From the NCBI RefSeq assembly GCF_011764425.1, contig NZ_BLPF01000003.1, positions 620,001 to 684,000 of the forward strand: a stretch of 64,000 nt of DNA, given 5' to 3'. A model generated the notes under the pieces. It worked only from the letters and a program-made list of their open reading frames with translations. It was not told where the DNA came from and did no database searches. The stretch comes from Phytohabitans houttuyneae. GTDB lineage: Bacteria; Actinomycetota; Actinomycetes; Mycobacteriales; Micromonosporaceae. Positions 16,815 to 26,400 of this stretch are shown one piece after another. Both the position numbers and the translations under genes were made by a program. Position 1 is the first letter of the stretch, and each line of letters begins with the position of its first letter.

Positions 16815-19800
16815 TCAGGCGTCGCCGGTCACGCCGAGCTCCTCGACCACGACGTCCAACGTGGCCGGCTCATGCGCGACGAGCCACGGTAGGACGACGT
16901 CCCAGGCGGCGAAGGACAGCGCCTCCGCGATCAATCGCCGCCGCGCAGGCGGCGATAGCTGATCTGCGATCGCTAGGAGAGCCTTGGCCCGTTCGGGCGG
17001 AAGGTCGATGCTGCGGGCGACCGACAGCGCCCGGTCGACGTCGCCGACGGCGAACATCGCGGCCGCGAACGCCGCCAGCGCCTCGGACCGTTCCTCGGCA
17101 AACCGGACGCCGCGCGCTTCCGCCTCCGCGCGGTCCGCCCGCTCCTTATCGTCCGGCACCTGCCCAGCGATCGTCGCCAGTGCCTTCGCGCGCTCATGGT
17201 CCTGCGGGATCGCCAAGCTGACCCGTTCGGCGAGCTCGACGTCGCCACGCTCGCAGGCCGGCCGGACGATCGGCGCCAGCGCCCAGGTCCGCTCGTTAAG
17301 ATCGTCGAGACCGAGGGCCAGCGACTCCGCGAGTTCGACGCGTCCGGCCTCCGCCAGCGCCGCCGTGTAGTCCGGCCGCTCCCTCCGGTCCGCCGCCTCG
17401 AACAGGTCGCGGATCTCTTGGTCACTGCTTCCCTGGACCGACACGCCGATACGGACCTCGACCGGCTCCGCGTCCGCCGGCTCGGCGGTAACCTGCCCGC
17501 GTCGACCGGCGTTGCGCCGGTGGTAGGTGTACATCTCGGTGATCAGCGAGTCGCCGCCCGGGTCCAGCGCGTTCGCCAGCGCCTCCGCCTCGGCGAACCG
17601 CTCCCACCGAACCAGTTCGCCGACGAGTCTCATCGTCACGAGATCGCGGTCGTCGTAATGCGCATCGGACATGATGCCGCAGTGAATCTGTGCGACAAGC
17701 CAGCCGACATGGTCGTGTGAGCCCGTTTTCAGCAGGACGAGGGCGAGTTCGGTGAGCGCGACCGGCGAATCGAGACGGGCGGCGGCGCGGACCGATCGCT
17801 CGATCTCAATGGCGATTTCGGCCGCCCGTTCGTGGTCGCCAGCGCGGGCGCGGGCGTATGCGACGACCGCCAAGGCGTTCGCGTTCGCCGCTAAGTCCGT
17901 GCCCGCACGCGCGATGCTCTCGGCCCGTGACAACTCCCCGTTGTCCACGAGGGCGTGGATCAGGATCATGTCGGCGTTCGCCCGAGCCAGACCGCGCTCC
18001 GCGGCGACCACCGCGAGCCCGGCCGCCAGCTCGACCTCGCCGTTCGCCAACGCCTGTTCCGCGACCGCCTCAAGGGCACGCTCGAGTGCGGATCGATCAG
18101 GGAAATGGTGGTCCTCGCGGACGGTCATCGCGTGCAGCGCCTGGACGCTCGCCTGGAGGTCCCGTGCCGCGATCCATGCGCGAACGACATGGAGTTGCGC
18201 CGTGACGCGATCCTCGTCCGGCGCCGACAGAGCGATGTCCCCTGCCGAGCGGGCGTAATCTGCGGCAATCTGAGCCTCGGCCGCGCGCGCACGGAACGCA
18301 AGTGCTGCACACCGGCTTACCACCGACGTGATCAGGGCCGATTCGGCCTCGGCTCGCTCGAGGTCACCGACCAGCTCCGCCAGCGTCACAGACTGCGCGA
18401 TCAACCACTGTGGCGGGTCCTGGAAGCTGTCCGGTCGCCAGTAATCGACGATCGCGCGAACGATCGGCTCTTCGTCCATAGCCGCGGCGAGCTTCGCCAC
18501 ACGAATCAGTACCTCACCGAAGCGGCGATCCAGGACTTCGATCTTGTCGATCGCATCGAGCGCACCGGCGAGGTCGCCGACTGTGGCGCGTACGACCGCG
18601 ACCTGCCCGAACGCGGAACTGCGAATCTCCACGTCGGTCGTCACAGCCGCGGCGGCCGTCTCGGCGGCCGCCAACAGCCCCTTGAGCTGCTCGTCGCCTC
18701 CGCCTGTATGGGCCAGCATGGCCAAGCGGCAGAACGCGCCGGCGCGTCTGTACAGATGGATCTCCTCCGCGAGCTGCCGTGCCTTGTCGTAGTCGCCGTT
18801 CCGCGCGATCTCCTCCGCCAGCAGGATCAGGGCCTCGTCCGCGCCGCCGTCGCTACGGAGGATCGCGCGGGCCAACGCCTCGGCGCGGTTGCGGTTGCCG
18901 AGTGCCGCCCACACTGCCGGGACCTCCTCCGGCATCCGCTCGTTGCGGCGGAGCAGGCGGTCGCGGTGCACGGCCAGGCGCAGCAACGCGCGCAGATCGG
19001 GGTGGGCCGGCCGTCGCAGCAGCGCGGCGGCCGCCGCCATCTCGGTCAGAGCGGCGTTGTCGCCGCCGCTGACATCCAGCATCCGGTCGTGTCGGCCCCC
19101 GTCGGTGGCGAACATGATCAGTCGATCCAGGTCCGCGGTGTCGATCAGGAGCTGGACGTAGCTGCCGAGCAGATAGCCGGGGGTGTCTCCGGGCCAGCCG
19201 GCGTTGCGGAAGCGGTCGGCCCAGGCGTGGATGCGCTCGCGGTAGGCCAGGAGCCTGGTTCGGCCCATGACCCGGACCGCCTCCTGCTGGAGCTCCTCAT
19301 GGCCGAGGGCGTAGTACCGCTCGTCGGCACGCCAGGGACCGGACGACGCCACGAAGGTTCTGCCCGACACGGCCTTGAGCAGCTTGTCGATGTCAAGCGG
19401 ATCAAGGCCGTTCAGCATCGCGAGATCCGCTCCGGTGAGGCCCCCGCCGGCGGCCGCCAGGACACCGAGCAGATCGCGCTCTTGGCTCGTGCCGTGCAGC
19501 AGGTGCCGTAGCTCGCGTTCCATCTCGGCGCGGACGATCTGCGCCTCCGGCGAGGGTTCCAGTTGCCGGGCTGCCTCCGGCTTCCGCAACGGGTGGTCGT
19601 CCGGGACGTCGAACGGCAGCTCCGGGTTCGGCCGCCCCGTGACGATCACCTTCAGGTTCTCCGGCAGGTGCCGCGGCAGCAGCGCAGCGATGCTGTGCGA
19701 GTCTGGTCCCGGGGTGACGCCCCGGTCCTCGTCGAGGCCGTCGACGGCGAGCACCAGGCGGAGATCCCGCCCGCGAAGCTCCGCGGCGGCCCGGTGCAGC

Positions 19801-20972
19801 CACTCGATCAGGTACACCTCGCGGGTGGCCTGGGTCAGCGGCGGCGGTGGCCCGCCCAGCAGCTCCCCCATCTGCTGGAGGAGCACGTCGACGAAGCCCG
19901 CCCGGTCGTGCTGTCCCGGGTGCTGGGCGGTGACGAAGAACGAGACCACCGCGACGCCGGCCGGCGGGTGCAGCACGAACCATCGCATGAGCGCCGACTT
20001 GCCCGCCCATGGTCCGGCCCGCAGCCAACGGTAGCCGGGACCGTCGTCGAGGCAGAACTGCTCGAGCTCGGCGAGCTCACGTTCCCGCCCGACGAGGACG
20101 GCCGGCGCCGCGTCCCGGACGAACTGCAGGTACGCCGATCGGTGGGCCGTGGTCGTCCGCAACGGCGTGCCGGAGAGGTCTCTGCGGAGCACGGACTCGG
20201 TGACGTGGGCACCCGAGGGCGCGTAGCGGGCCGCCAGTTCTGCGAGCCGCGGGAACAGCAGGTGTGGCGGTGTCACGACGTCGTCGACGACCACGGCCCG
20301 GAGCTGTCCGACGGCGACGGTCCGATCCGTCTCGTCCCCGCCCTCGAGCCGCAGCTCCCGGGTGTACAGGGCAAGGAGCAGGCGCCAGGTGAGCTCGCCG
20401 AGCTCCACGCCGTCGACGTGAATGCGGCCGGCGGCCTTCGTCACCAGCGCATCGATGTGGACCAACCGGCCGCGGACGTCGTCGTTCGTCCGCCCCGGCC
20501 GCGCGACCTCGGCGCGGAACGCTGCCTCGTCCCCGACCGCCCGGGCGATCACGGTCAGCTCGCGGAGCTGGTGCACGGCCGGGTTCGGGCTGGCCACGGC
20601 CAGAGCGAGGCGCCACCGTCCGGCGCGCACCGCCGGCCAGTGCTCGGCGACGATGCGGACGTAGGAGGTCAGCAGTTCGGCCGAGGCGTGGTCGCTCCTG
20701 ACGAGCGCCGGGGCTCGCCGCACCCCGATCGACACCCGGCGCTCGCCGCCATCAGGCGAACGACCGGCCACGACCAGGTCGTCGACCGGGCTGATCCCGC
20801 TGGCCTGGAAGGTCACGGACTCGAGCGTGGCATCGTCGCCGAGCTCGGGCGCGGGGTTGCCGCTCAGCAGGCAGGACAGCAGCGTGGCACCGTAGCGATG
20901 CTCGAGCACCGTGCCGCCGCCTCCGGTCGAGTACGGAGACGCAGCCAGGTGTCCGCCACCGGCACCGTTCAC
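16815..20972 (-). CDS. Large STAND-type ATPase with nuclease-like N-terminus and long helical-repeat C-terminus (candidate defence sensor)
   Basis: 1385 residues, one unbroken frame. Residues about 18-130 read GGGGTVLEHRYGA, ELGDD, VTFQASGISPVDDLVVAG and ERRVSIGVRRAP: a layout like restriction-nuclease-fold (Cap4-like) domains, but with G-V-R-R where Q/E-V-K is expected. From 292 comes a STAND module: VGRERELAELEQF, P-loop AGPWAGKS (319-326), Walker B LVLAVDGLDED (about 406-416) and sensor-like VIVTGRP. From about 600 to the end are TPR-like helical pairs (EAEARGVRFAEERSEALAAF and similar), the usual ligand-sensing part. The order effector-STAND-repeats is that of Avs-like antiphage proteins and other NLR-type regulators. 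It stands alone, surrounded by gene remnants, and is intact. The defence role is inference. Confidence 0.75.
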   Translation of the reverse strand: MNGAGGGHLAASPYSTGGGGTVLEHRYGATLLSCLLSGNPAPELGDDATLESVTFQASGISPVDDLVVAGRSPDGGERRVSIGVRRAPALVRSDHASAELLTSYVRIVAEHWPAVRAGRWRLALAVASPNPAVHQLRELTVIARAVGDEAAFRAEVARPGRTNDDVRGRLVHIDALVTKAAGRIHVDGVELGELTWRLLLALYTRELRLEGGDETDRTVAVGQLRAVVVDDVVTPPHLLFPRLAELAARYAPSGAHVTESVLRRDLSGTPLRTTTAHRSAYLQFVRDAAPAVLVGRERELAELEQFCLDDGPGYRWLRAGPWAGKSALMRWFVLHPPAGVAVVSFFVTAQHPGQHDRAGFVDVLLQQMGELLGGPPPPLTQATREVYLIEWLHRAAAELRGRDLRLVLAVDGLDEDRGVTPGPDSHSIAALLPRHLPENLKVIVTGRPNPELPFDVPDDHPLRKPEAARQLEPSPEAQIVRAEMERELRHLLHGTSQERDLLGVLAAAGGGLTGADLAMLNGLDPLDIDKLLKAVSGRTFVASSGPWRADERYYALGHEELQQEAVRVMGRTRLLAYRERIHAWADRFRNAGWPGDTPGYLLGSYVQLLIDTADLDRLIMFATDGGRHDRMLDVSGGDNAALTEMAAAAALLRRPAHPDLRALLRLAVHRDRLLRRNERMPEEVPAVWAALGNRNRAEALARAILRSDGGADEALILLAEEIARNGDYDKARQLAEEIHLYRRAGAFCRLAMLAHTGGGDEQLKGLLAAAETAAAAVTTDVEIRSSAFGQVAVVRATVGDLAGALDAIDKIEVLDRRFGEVLIRVAKLAAAMDEEPIVRAIVDYWRPDSFQDPPQWLIAQSVTLAELVGDLERAEAESALITSVVSRCAALAFRARAAEAQIAADYARSAGDIALSAPDEDRVTAQLHVVRAWIAARDLQASVQALHAMTVREDHHFPDRSALERALEAVAEQALANGEVELAAGLAVVAAERGLARANADMILIHALVDNGELSRAESIARAGTDLAANANALAVVAYARARAGDHERAAEIAIEIERSVRAAARLDSPVALTELALVLLKTGSHDHVGWLVAQIHCGIMSDAHYDDRDLVTMRLVGELVRWERFAEAEALANALDPGGDSLITEMYTYHRRNAGRRGQVTAEPADAEPVEVRIGVSVQGSSDQEIRDLFEAADRRERPDYTAALAEAGRVELAESLALGLDDLNERTWALAPIVRPACERGDVELAERVSLAIPQDHERAKALATIAGQVPDDKERADRAEAEARGVRFAEERSEALAAFAAAMFAVGDVDRALSVARSIDLPPERAKALLAIADQLSPPARRRLIAEALSFAAWDVVLPWLVAHEPATLDVVVEELGVTGDA

Positions 20973-21066
20973 TGCGACAGGCTACGCCAGCGGAGCGTCA
21001 GACGTCCGCCACCGGCTGCAGTATCGACGAGCTCGACCGCGACTGCCACGCACAAACGATACGTAG

Positions 21067-21402
21067 CTCGAGGCCAAATTCGATGGCCTGCCCGACGGGG
21101 TCGTCATCCGGTACGGCCTGGCTGCCGACGCGCCGAGCGACGTGATCGTGCTGTTCGTGACCGGACGCCAGGAGTTGCAGGCCCGCCTCGACGAGGTCAG
21201 ACGCGGCATGGCCCAGGACGGCGGCTTCTGGGTCGCCTGGCCGAAACGAGCGTCGAAGGTGCCCACGGACGTTACCGAGGACGTCGTCCGTGAAGTCGCG
21301 CTGCCGACCGGGTTGGTCGACAACAAGGTATGTGCGATCGACGAGATCTGGTCGGGCCTGCGGCTGGTCATCCGCCGCGAATACCGCACACAAGCCAAGT
21401 GA
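21067..21402 (+). pseudogene. DUF3052 family protein, 5'-truncated
   Basis: The frame reads LPDGVVIRYGLAADAPSDVI, FVTGRQELQARLDEV, GGFWVAWPKRASKVPTDVTE and ends with GLVDNKVCAIDEIWSGLRLV. These are the conserved blocks of DUF3052 (WVAWPK-AS-V-TD-TED-VR, LVD-KVCA-DE-WSGL). The family's N-terminal LGIKPG part is missing: a stop (TAG, 21064-21066) closes the frame upstream. The longest complete reading starts at GTG 21142 (86 residues). Function of the family is unknown. Confidence 0.7.
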
Positions 21403-22173
21403 GGTGTCTCGCCGGATCCCCTCGACGCAAGACGGGTGCCGCGACGCGCCTCGATGCGTACAGCCCGGCGGCGGGACTGAGGTGACGGTGGGCTCGTAGA
21501 GGGCGGATGCACCGAACAGGCCGCCAGCCTGGAGCAGGTTGTTCGGGCTCCGGGTTGAGCGCTTCCGCCAGGAAATCAATCTCCAGCACGACGAGCACTC
21601 CATCCGCCTCACGCGATGCCCGGATCTGCCGCGATCCGCTCGCTACTGAACGTAATGGCGGCTTGCGGCCCGGTGCGCAGGGCGGCCGATGAGCGGGCTC
21701 GTGACACCGATGGCCTGAGCCGCGGGATCCGATGGGAGTCCCGCGTCGACTCGGCTGACGTTTTGTGCCGTGACCGCCGTCCCTTCGGCCAGCACGACCG
21801 TCAGGCCAGCCGCCTGTTCTTGCTGGCGTGGTGCTGTTGGTCGAGGTCACAGCGGCGGGGTGCGGGATCGCTGCGATCGAGTTGAACGCGGCGGTGGTCC
21901 GGGGTCTGGTGGTGGGGATGCGTGATGAGCGGCGGCGTTGTCCGCTGGGTGGCCAGGCGGCGGCGTGTCTCGGCACTGCGCGGGTGGGATTCGGTGGGGC
22001 CGGACCCTGGTCGCGTTTGGTTGGTTGTGACTTTCTTGCGTGTTCGTGGTTGATCTATGAAGCCCGCAGGTCAGGTTTTGCGGGCGTTGCTATCTCTCAT
22101 TGGACGGAACCACCTGCGACGACGGCTGGTGGGGACGCATGGTGCGGTCCTGCGCTCCGAGGAGGAGTTAGGT
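21403..22173 (+). other. Intergenic stretch of 770 bases, no gene supported
   Basis: Several arginine-rich open frames overlap here on both strands but none has family motifs. A minus-strand stretch near 21530-21630 reads GVLVVLEIDFLAEALNPEP, which looks protein-like and may be a further remnant. No insertion-sequence ends were found. Confidence 0.4.
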
Positions 22174-22378
22174 ATGGCAGAGGGCACTGTGAAGTGGCTA
22201 AAACGGAGACAAGGGCTTTGGCTTCATCGCGGTGGACGGAGGCTACAAGGACGTCTTCGTTCACTTCTCCGCGATTGCTGCCGAGGGGTACCGCAGCCTG
22301 GAGGAGAACCAGTGGGTGGAGTTCGGGATCGCTCAGGGAGCCGAGGTCTCGCAGGCCGGCGACGTCCGTGTTCTCTGA
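22174..22378 (+). CDS. Cold-shock-domain protein with one extra base (frameshift)
   Basis: Starts MAEGTVKWL after a strong GAGGAGG site. If one A is dropped from the AAAA run at 22201-22204 the frame reads [47 protein letters not shown] and stops at 22376, giving 67 residues, the family size. RNA-binding motifs RNP1 (KGFGFI) and RNP2 (VFVHFS) are intact after repair. Without repair the product is nonsense after residue 9. CspA-like proteins melt RNA structure. Real pseudogene or base-call error cannot be separated here. Confidence 0.75.
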
Positions 22379-22639
22379 CGTGTCCAGTACCGCGGCTGGG
22401 AGCCCGCAGGCTTGTCGTACCCGGGAAGCTGCGCCGGATTCGACGCTGAAGCAGGCTCTGTTGTGGAGTGAGGGACGCGGGCTAGCCGCCACCCGACTCG
22501 TTACGTCGGCGGTGCCCCAGCGGCCACGTCAACCGCCCAGAAGGCGTGAATCTTCGGGTGAGCGCAGGCTTTCGGTTGCCCCGCCGGCCCGCCTACCACT
22601 CGCCCATGCCGGCAGTGTGCGGCATGGGCGCACGTCCGG

Positions 22640-24133
22640 TCATCGCACGTGCGGCTGCTCGGTGATGTGCATTGTGGTGCGGCGGTGGTCGTACCTCGGC
22701 CAGCGTGGGAGGCCACCGTGCTCGGGTGATCCGGTGTGGACGAACGCCGCCCAGGCCGGCAGCGTCGCCGTGACCAGCGCCGCCTCGTGGTCGGGGTCCG
22801 CGCCGGCGAGCATCGGCGCCGCACGCCAGGCTGGCAGGGTGCCGAAGACGTACGGCAGCTCGAGGCAATGGCAGGCGCCGAGCGGGTTGCCGGCCGGGTG
22901 CCAGTCGAAACGGTACGCGTACGACCGGGCGTGGCCGGCAAGCCGCGGGACGTCCCGGTGGAAGTAGTGGTCGGTGGCCAGCAGCTGGAGCACCAGCTCG
23001 GGGGCGGCGCCCGGTGCCGTGCGGCTGATCCGGGCGTACTCGTGCTCGGCGCCGGCACCGGCGAAGCCACGCGCGATCTCGATGGCCCGGGCCTCGTCGA
23101 CGCCGCGCAGGCGCGGATCCAGCACCGCCCAGGCCGCCGCCTCGTCCCGGGTGGCGCCGACCAGCCGGCCGATGTGGCTGACCCGGCCGGCAGCGCCCAC
23201 CAGGTCGGGCGCCACGACGTCCCCGGCGGCCACGAGGTGGAACGGCGGCGCGAGCTGCAGCGGCGCGGCCGCCTGCATCAATACTCCCTGGGCGGCGAGC
23301 AGCTGTTCGACCGGCACGTCCCGCAGCCGGTACGCCTCGCCGGGCGGCATCCCCAGGGCAGCGAGGTACCGCTCGGTGACCGCGGCCGCCTCGGCCGGTG
23401 CCGCCGGGGCGATGCCGGTCGGCGTGCTCTGCAGGATCACCCGGTGGAAGAGGCCGCGGGCCTGCGGCGCGGACATCATCGCCAGCGCGGTGAGCGCACC
23501 GGCGGACTGGCCTGCCAGTGTCACCCGGCCCGGGTCGCCGCCGAAGCCGGCGATGTTGTCGCGTACCCAGCGCAGCGCCGCGAGCTGGTCGAGCAGCCCG
23601 GCATTGCTCCAGCCCAGGTCCGGTGCGTGCAGGAAGCCGAGGGCGCCGAGGCGGTAGTTGACCGTGACCACGACCAGGTCGCCATCCGCGGCCAGGCGCA
23701 CGCCGTCGTACCAGTCCTGGCCACCGGCCCCGGCCACGAACGCACCGCCGTGCAGCCAGACCAGGACCGGCCGCCGGCCGCGCAGGCCCGGCGTCCACAC
23801 GTTGACCGACAGGCAGTCCTCGGACTGGCCGGGGAGCCGGATCGGCCCGACCACCTGCGTCAACCGCGACGGCGACTGCGGCGCGGCCGGTCCGGGCCGG
23901 ACCGCGTCGCGTACCCCGCGCCAGGCCGCCGGCGGGACGGGCGGCCTGAACCGCCGCTCACCGACCGGGGCCGCCGCGTACGGCACGCCGGCGAACATGC
24001 TGATCCCACCGGCCCGGCGCCCGCGCACCGCCCCGGCGGTTGTCCGCACCACCGGGTCAGAGTCACCACTGCGGACCAGCCAGCCAGCCGGAACGCCCAG
24101 CGCCAGACCTCCGAGCAGCGTGCGACGCTCCAT
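22640..24133 (-). CDS. Type-B carboxylesterase, secreted or membrane-anchored
   Basis: Alpha/beta hydrolase cleaving carboxylic esters, 497 residues. The N-terminus MERRTLLGGLALGVPAGWLV resembles a twin-arginine-like signal. Family marks are MFAGVPYAAAPVGERRF, EDCLSVNVWTP, the oxyanion-hole LHGGAF, the nucleophile Ser in GQSAG, acidic residue in GATRDEAAAW, and the His in GACHCLELPYVFG. The gene is unbroken, unlike its paralogue at 37718. Neighbours are remnants, so no pathway is suggested. Confidence 0.9.
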   Translation of the reverse strand: MERRTLLGGLALGVPAGWLVRSGDSDPVVRTTAGAVRGRRAGGISMFAGVPYAAAPVGERRFRPPVPPAAWRGVRDAVRPGPAAPQSPSRLTQVVGPIRLPGQSEDCLSVNVWTPGLRGRRPVLVWLHGGAFVAGAGGQDWYDGVRLAADGDLVVVTVNYRLGALGFLHAPDLGWSNAGLLDQLAALRWVRDNIAGFGGDPGRVTLAGQSAGALTALAMMSAPQARGLFHRVILQSTPTGIAPAAPAEAAAVTERYLAALGMPPGEAYRLRDVPVEQLLAAQGVLMQAAAPLQLAPPFHLVAAGDVVAPDLVGAAGRVSHIGRLVGATRDEAAAWAVLDPRLRGVDEARAIEIARGFAGAGAEHEYARISRTAPGAAPELVLQLLATDHYFHRDVPRLAGHARSYAYRFDWHPAGNPLGACHCLELPYVFGTLPAWRAAPMLAGADPDHEAALVTATLPAWAAFVHTGSPEHGGLPRWPRYDHRRTTMHITEQPHVR

Positions 24134-24479
24134 TCTGTACGCCTCCCCATCCCGATGCTGTCCATCGCCAGGCTACGTCGACCTGAATAGGCCTGGGCTC
24201 AGACCGTGTTGTCGTCCCGGGACCATTGCAGGAGGTCCGCCGCTCGGCCAGTGCCCATGAAGGTCGACAGTTCGCGGCGCCGGGTCGGAGTTCGGCAGGG
24301 CCATGACAAACCGCGCGCCGCGTCCGTCGAAGGCTGCACACCGTCCCTTTAGGGCGGACCCGCACACCCTGCGGACCCGATTACACACCAGCGCGTCCGC
24401 CGCCGCCGTCTCGAAGAGCCCGGCGATGCCGCTGCCACCAGCCGCTCCAGCCCCGACCTTGCCGCCTCTGCCCGAGTGC

Positions 24480-25068
24480 GCGACTTCGCCGTGATCGGGG
24501 AGGGGGATTGGTGCGCATCACCCCGTGGCGGCTTCCGGGACGGCACCGTCCACGCCTCTGACCACCCGGGCGCCACCACGGCCCGCCTCAACGTGCTCGA
24601 CGTCAACGCCACCCGCCAAGCGCTCGACACCCTCGGAGAAGCCCGGGGACCGAACCCAGCATGGTCTCCACGCCCGCGGCGCCGGCACCCCAGGCGGCTA
24701 CGGCACCGCCACCAGGCCCGACCAAGCCACTACCCACCCCGCGGCGGCAACTGACCGTCCTGGGCAGGCCGACAGTCACCGCCCCAGACGGAACCTCGCT
24801 GCGGATCCGCCGCACCGACAGTCTGCAGATCCTGGCCCACCTCGCCCTCATCCAGGACGCGATCAACGTCGACCCGTACAACGAACACCTCTACCAGCGC
24901 GCCATCGGCCTGCACGGCCGCCTCAACAACCCAGACGGCATCCGCACCACGCTACGAACACTCAACGACCGACTCCGGCAGTTGCAGGCCGGTGTCTCAG
25001 AGCGGACCCGCCGCCTCGCCGCGGAGCAGCTCGCCGAGATCGAGCGCGGAGAGGCCAATGCGCCGTAG
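24480..25068 (+). pseudogene. BTAD/winged-helix transcriptional regulator, C-terminal remnant with internal deletion
   Basis: A first frame (24480-24650) reads DGTVHASDHPGATTARLNVL; a second (24661-25068) reads RRQLTVLGRPTVTAPDGTSL, RIRRTDSLQILAHLAL and then directly IQDAINVDPYNEHLYQRAIG. In intact actinobacterial LysM/BTAD regulators the winged-helix start (LTVLGRP...) and the DPYNEHLYQRA segment are separated by well over 100 residues. Here they abut in frame, so the middle is deleted. The gene also has a frame change near 24650 and no start, so it is not functional. Confidence 0.6.
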
Positions 25069-25199
25069 GAGAGCATGAACGAGCGCGGAAACGGGCAGCC
25101 CGAACCGCACTTGATCGTAGGCGTCGTGGAGGTCGACCATTGTGGATAGTGGGTGGGGCGTGGCCGGGTCGGGCCGGCGCCCGCTCGGTTCAGCCGCCG

Positions 25200-25508
25200 T
25201 CAACGGCCGAGGACCGCGCCGCCGTTGAGGCCGATGATCTGTCCGGTTAGGTAGCCGGCTTCGGGTGAGGTGATGTAGCGGATGGCCGCTGCGACGTCGG
25301 CGGGTGTTCCGGCCCGCCCGACGAGGGTGTCGGCCACGTGATCCGTCCCGGTGGCTTCGTTGATCTCAGCGCGTGCCTGAGCCAGCAGCTCCCGCCGCCG
25401 TCCGATGATCACTACCCGGTCACCCTGGCCGGCGAGGGTGTGAGCGATCTGCTTGCCGACGCCAGTGCCGCCACCGGACACCACCGCAAGACGAGAACCA
25501 CCTGCCAT
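25200..25508 (-). pseudogene. Short-chain dehydrogenase with in-frame deletion of the catalytic middle
   Basis: 102 residues instead of about 250. The N-terminus has the coenzyme motif VVSGGGTGVGKQIA and IIGRRRELL; after EINEATGTDHVADTLVGR it jumps to the C-terminal block TPADVAAAIRYITSP and LTGQIIGLNGGAVLGR. The NNAG, catalytic Ser and YxxxK segments are missing. The start (ATG 25508) and stop are intact, so a short protein may still be made, but it cannot be an active SDR. Confidence 0.7.
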
Positions 25509-25589
25509 GGCGCCACGATAACGATCATGTTGATGACTCGCGGCGTGCCCCCCGCTCTCGGCACAGAGCGGGCTGCCAGGGGCACGGAA

Positions 25590-25916
25590 CTAGGCGCACG
25601 CCATACAGCAGCGGGCAAACGGCCGCACGGCGAGCCGTTCCGCGGCGATCGGCCGCTCACAGCGTTCGCAGATGCCGTAGGTCGCCGTGTCCACCCGACG
25701 CAACGCCTCGTCGACCTCGGCGATCCGCTCCCGCGCGGTGGCCAGAAGCGCGGTCAGCTGAGCGCGTTCGAAGCCGATGGTGACGCCCTCCGGGTCGTGC
25801 TCGTCGTCGGCGTTCGAGTCGCGCGATGCCGCGAACAGCGCCTCCAGGTCCCGGGCCAGCGTCGCCGCCTCTGCCTGCGTGCTCGCTCGCAGCCGCAGCA
25901 GCTCGTCCCGAACCAT
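25590..25916 (-). CDS. TraR/DksA-type zinc-finger protein
   Basis: 108 residues. A charged coiled-coil-like helix (RASTQAEAATLARDLEALF ... FERAQLTALLATARERI) is followed by ALRRVDTATYGICERCERPI and RCCMAC, the four-cysteine DksA zinc finger. DksA-like proteins bind in the RNA polymerase secondary channel; short actinobacterial versions have little-known roles. It lies at the edge of the accessory belt and appears intact. Confidence 0.85.
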   Translation of the reverse strand: MVRDELLRLRASTQAEAATLARDLEALFAASRDSNADDEHDPEGVTIGFERAQLTALLATARERIAEVDEALRRVDTATYGICERCERPIAAERLAVRPFARCCMACA

Positions 25917-26400
25917 CTCCGCAGCTTAACGACCCCTCGTCGGGCGCCTACCGGCCACCGGCACGCGCCGGGCGGCGAGGACTCCTTGACCACGGCCGGC
26001 CGGCTCTCTGGCGGGAACGACCGCCGAGGCGGCCATCGCCCCGGCGGGCGCCGCCGCATCGAGGGCAGCGGCTATCGGTAGTTCTTCGTAACTGTCGCCG
26101 CCAGCGGACGCTTCGGTGGGCCACACGCACCGCCGGACGACCACGTAAGCCCGATGGTGGTACGGGCTCGAGCCCTTCCTCGGGCGGCAGACAGGTATCG
26201 AGCATTTTCCGGAACTTGTGTTGACCGTGCTCGATGCCTTGGCTATCGTCACACGTCATACGAGGTGACATCGATGTCGATCGACAACACCGGTCCAGGC
26301 TCCCAGCGTGAAATCGGCCGGAGCGGCACCGCCGAGCCGCAAGTACTCACCGTGATCGCTCTGGACCGCCTGCCTCTCGCGACCACCGTTTGGAGGGCAC
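25917..26400 (+). promoter_or_regulatory. Leader region of the ABC importer operon with overlapping palindromes
   Basis: No gene is supported in these 484 bases. Perfect palindromes are GGGCTCGAGCCC (26164-26175), GACATCGATGTC (26267-26278) and TGTCGATCGACA (26275-26286), the last two overlapping. They lie 115-235 bases upstream of the GTG at 26401, so they may be operators for the sugar-import operon. No regulator gene of the LacI/ROK type is adjacent. Confidence 0.35.

Noticed and set aside
17955-19511. Long plus-strand open frame (518 codons) opposite the STAND ATPase
   Set aside because: Composition is dominated by Arg/Gln/Asp from antisense codons; it lacks motifs, and the opposite frame is a recognisable protein.
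22736-24190. 484-codon plus-strand open frame opposite the carboxylesterase
   Set aside because: Shadow of the esterase frame; no start site with a ribosome signal or domain motif.
24997-25203. Minus-strand frame reading MVDLHDAYDQVRFGLPVSAL
   Set aside because: Overlaps the end of the BTAD remnant and has no recognisable family; composition is plausible but evidence is insufficient for a call.
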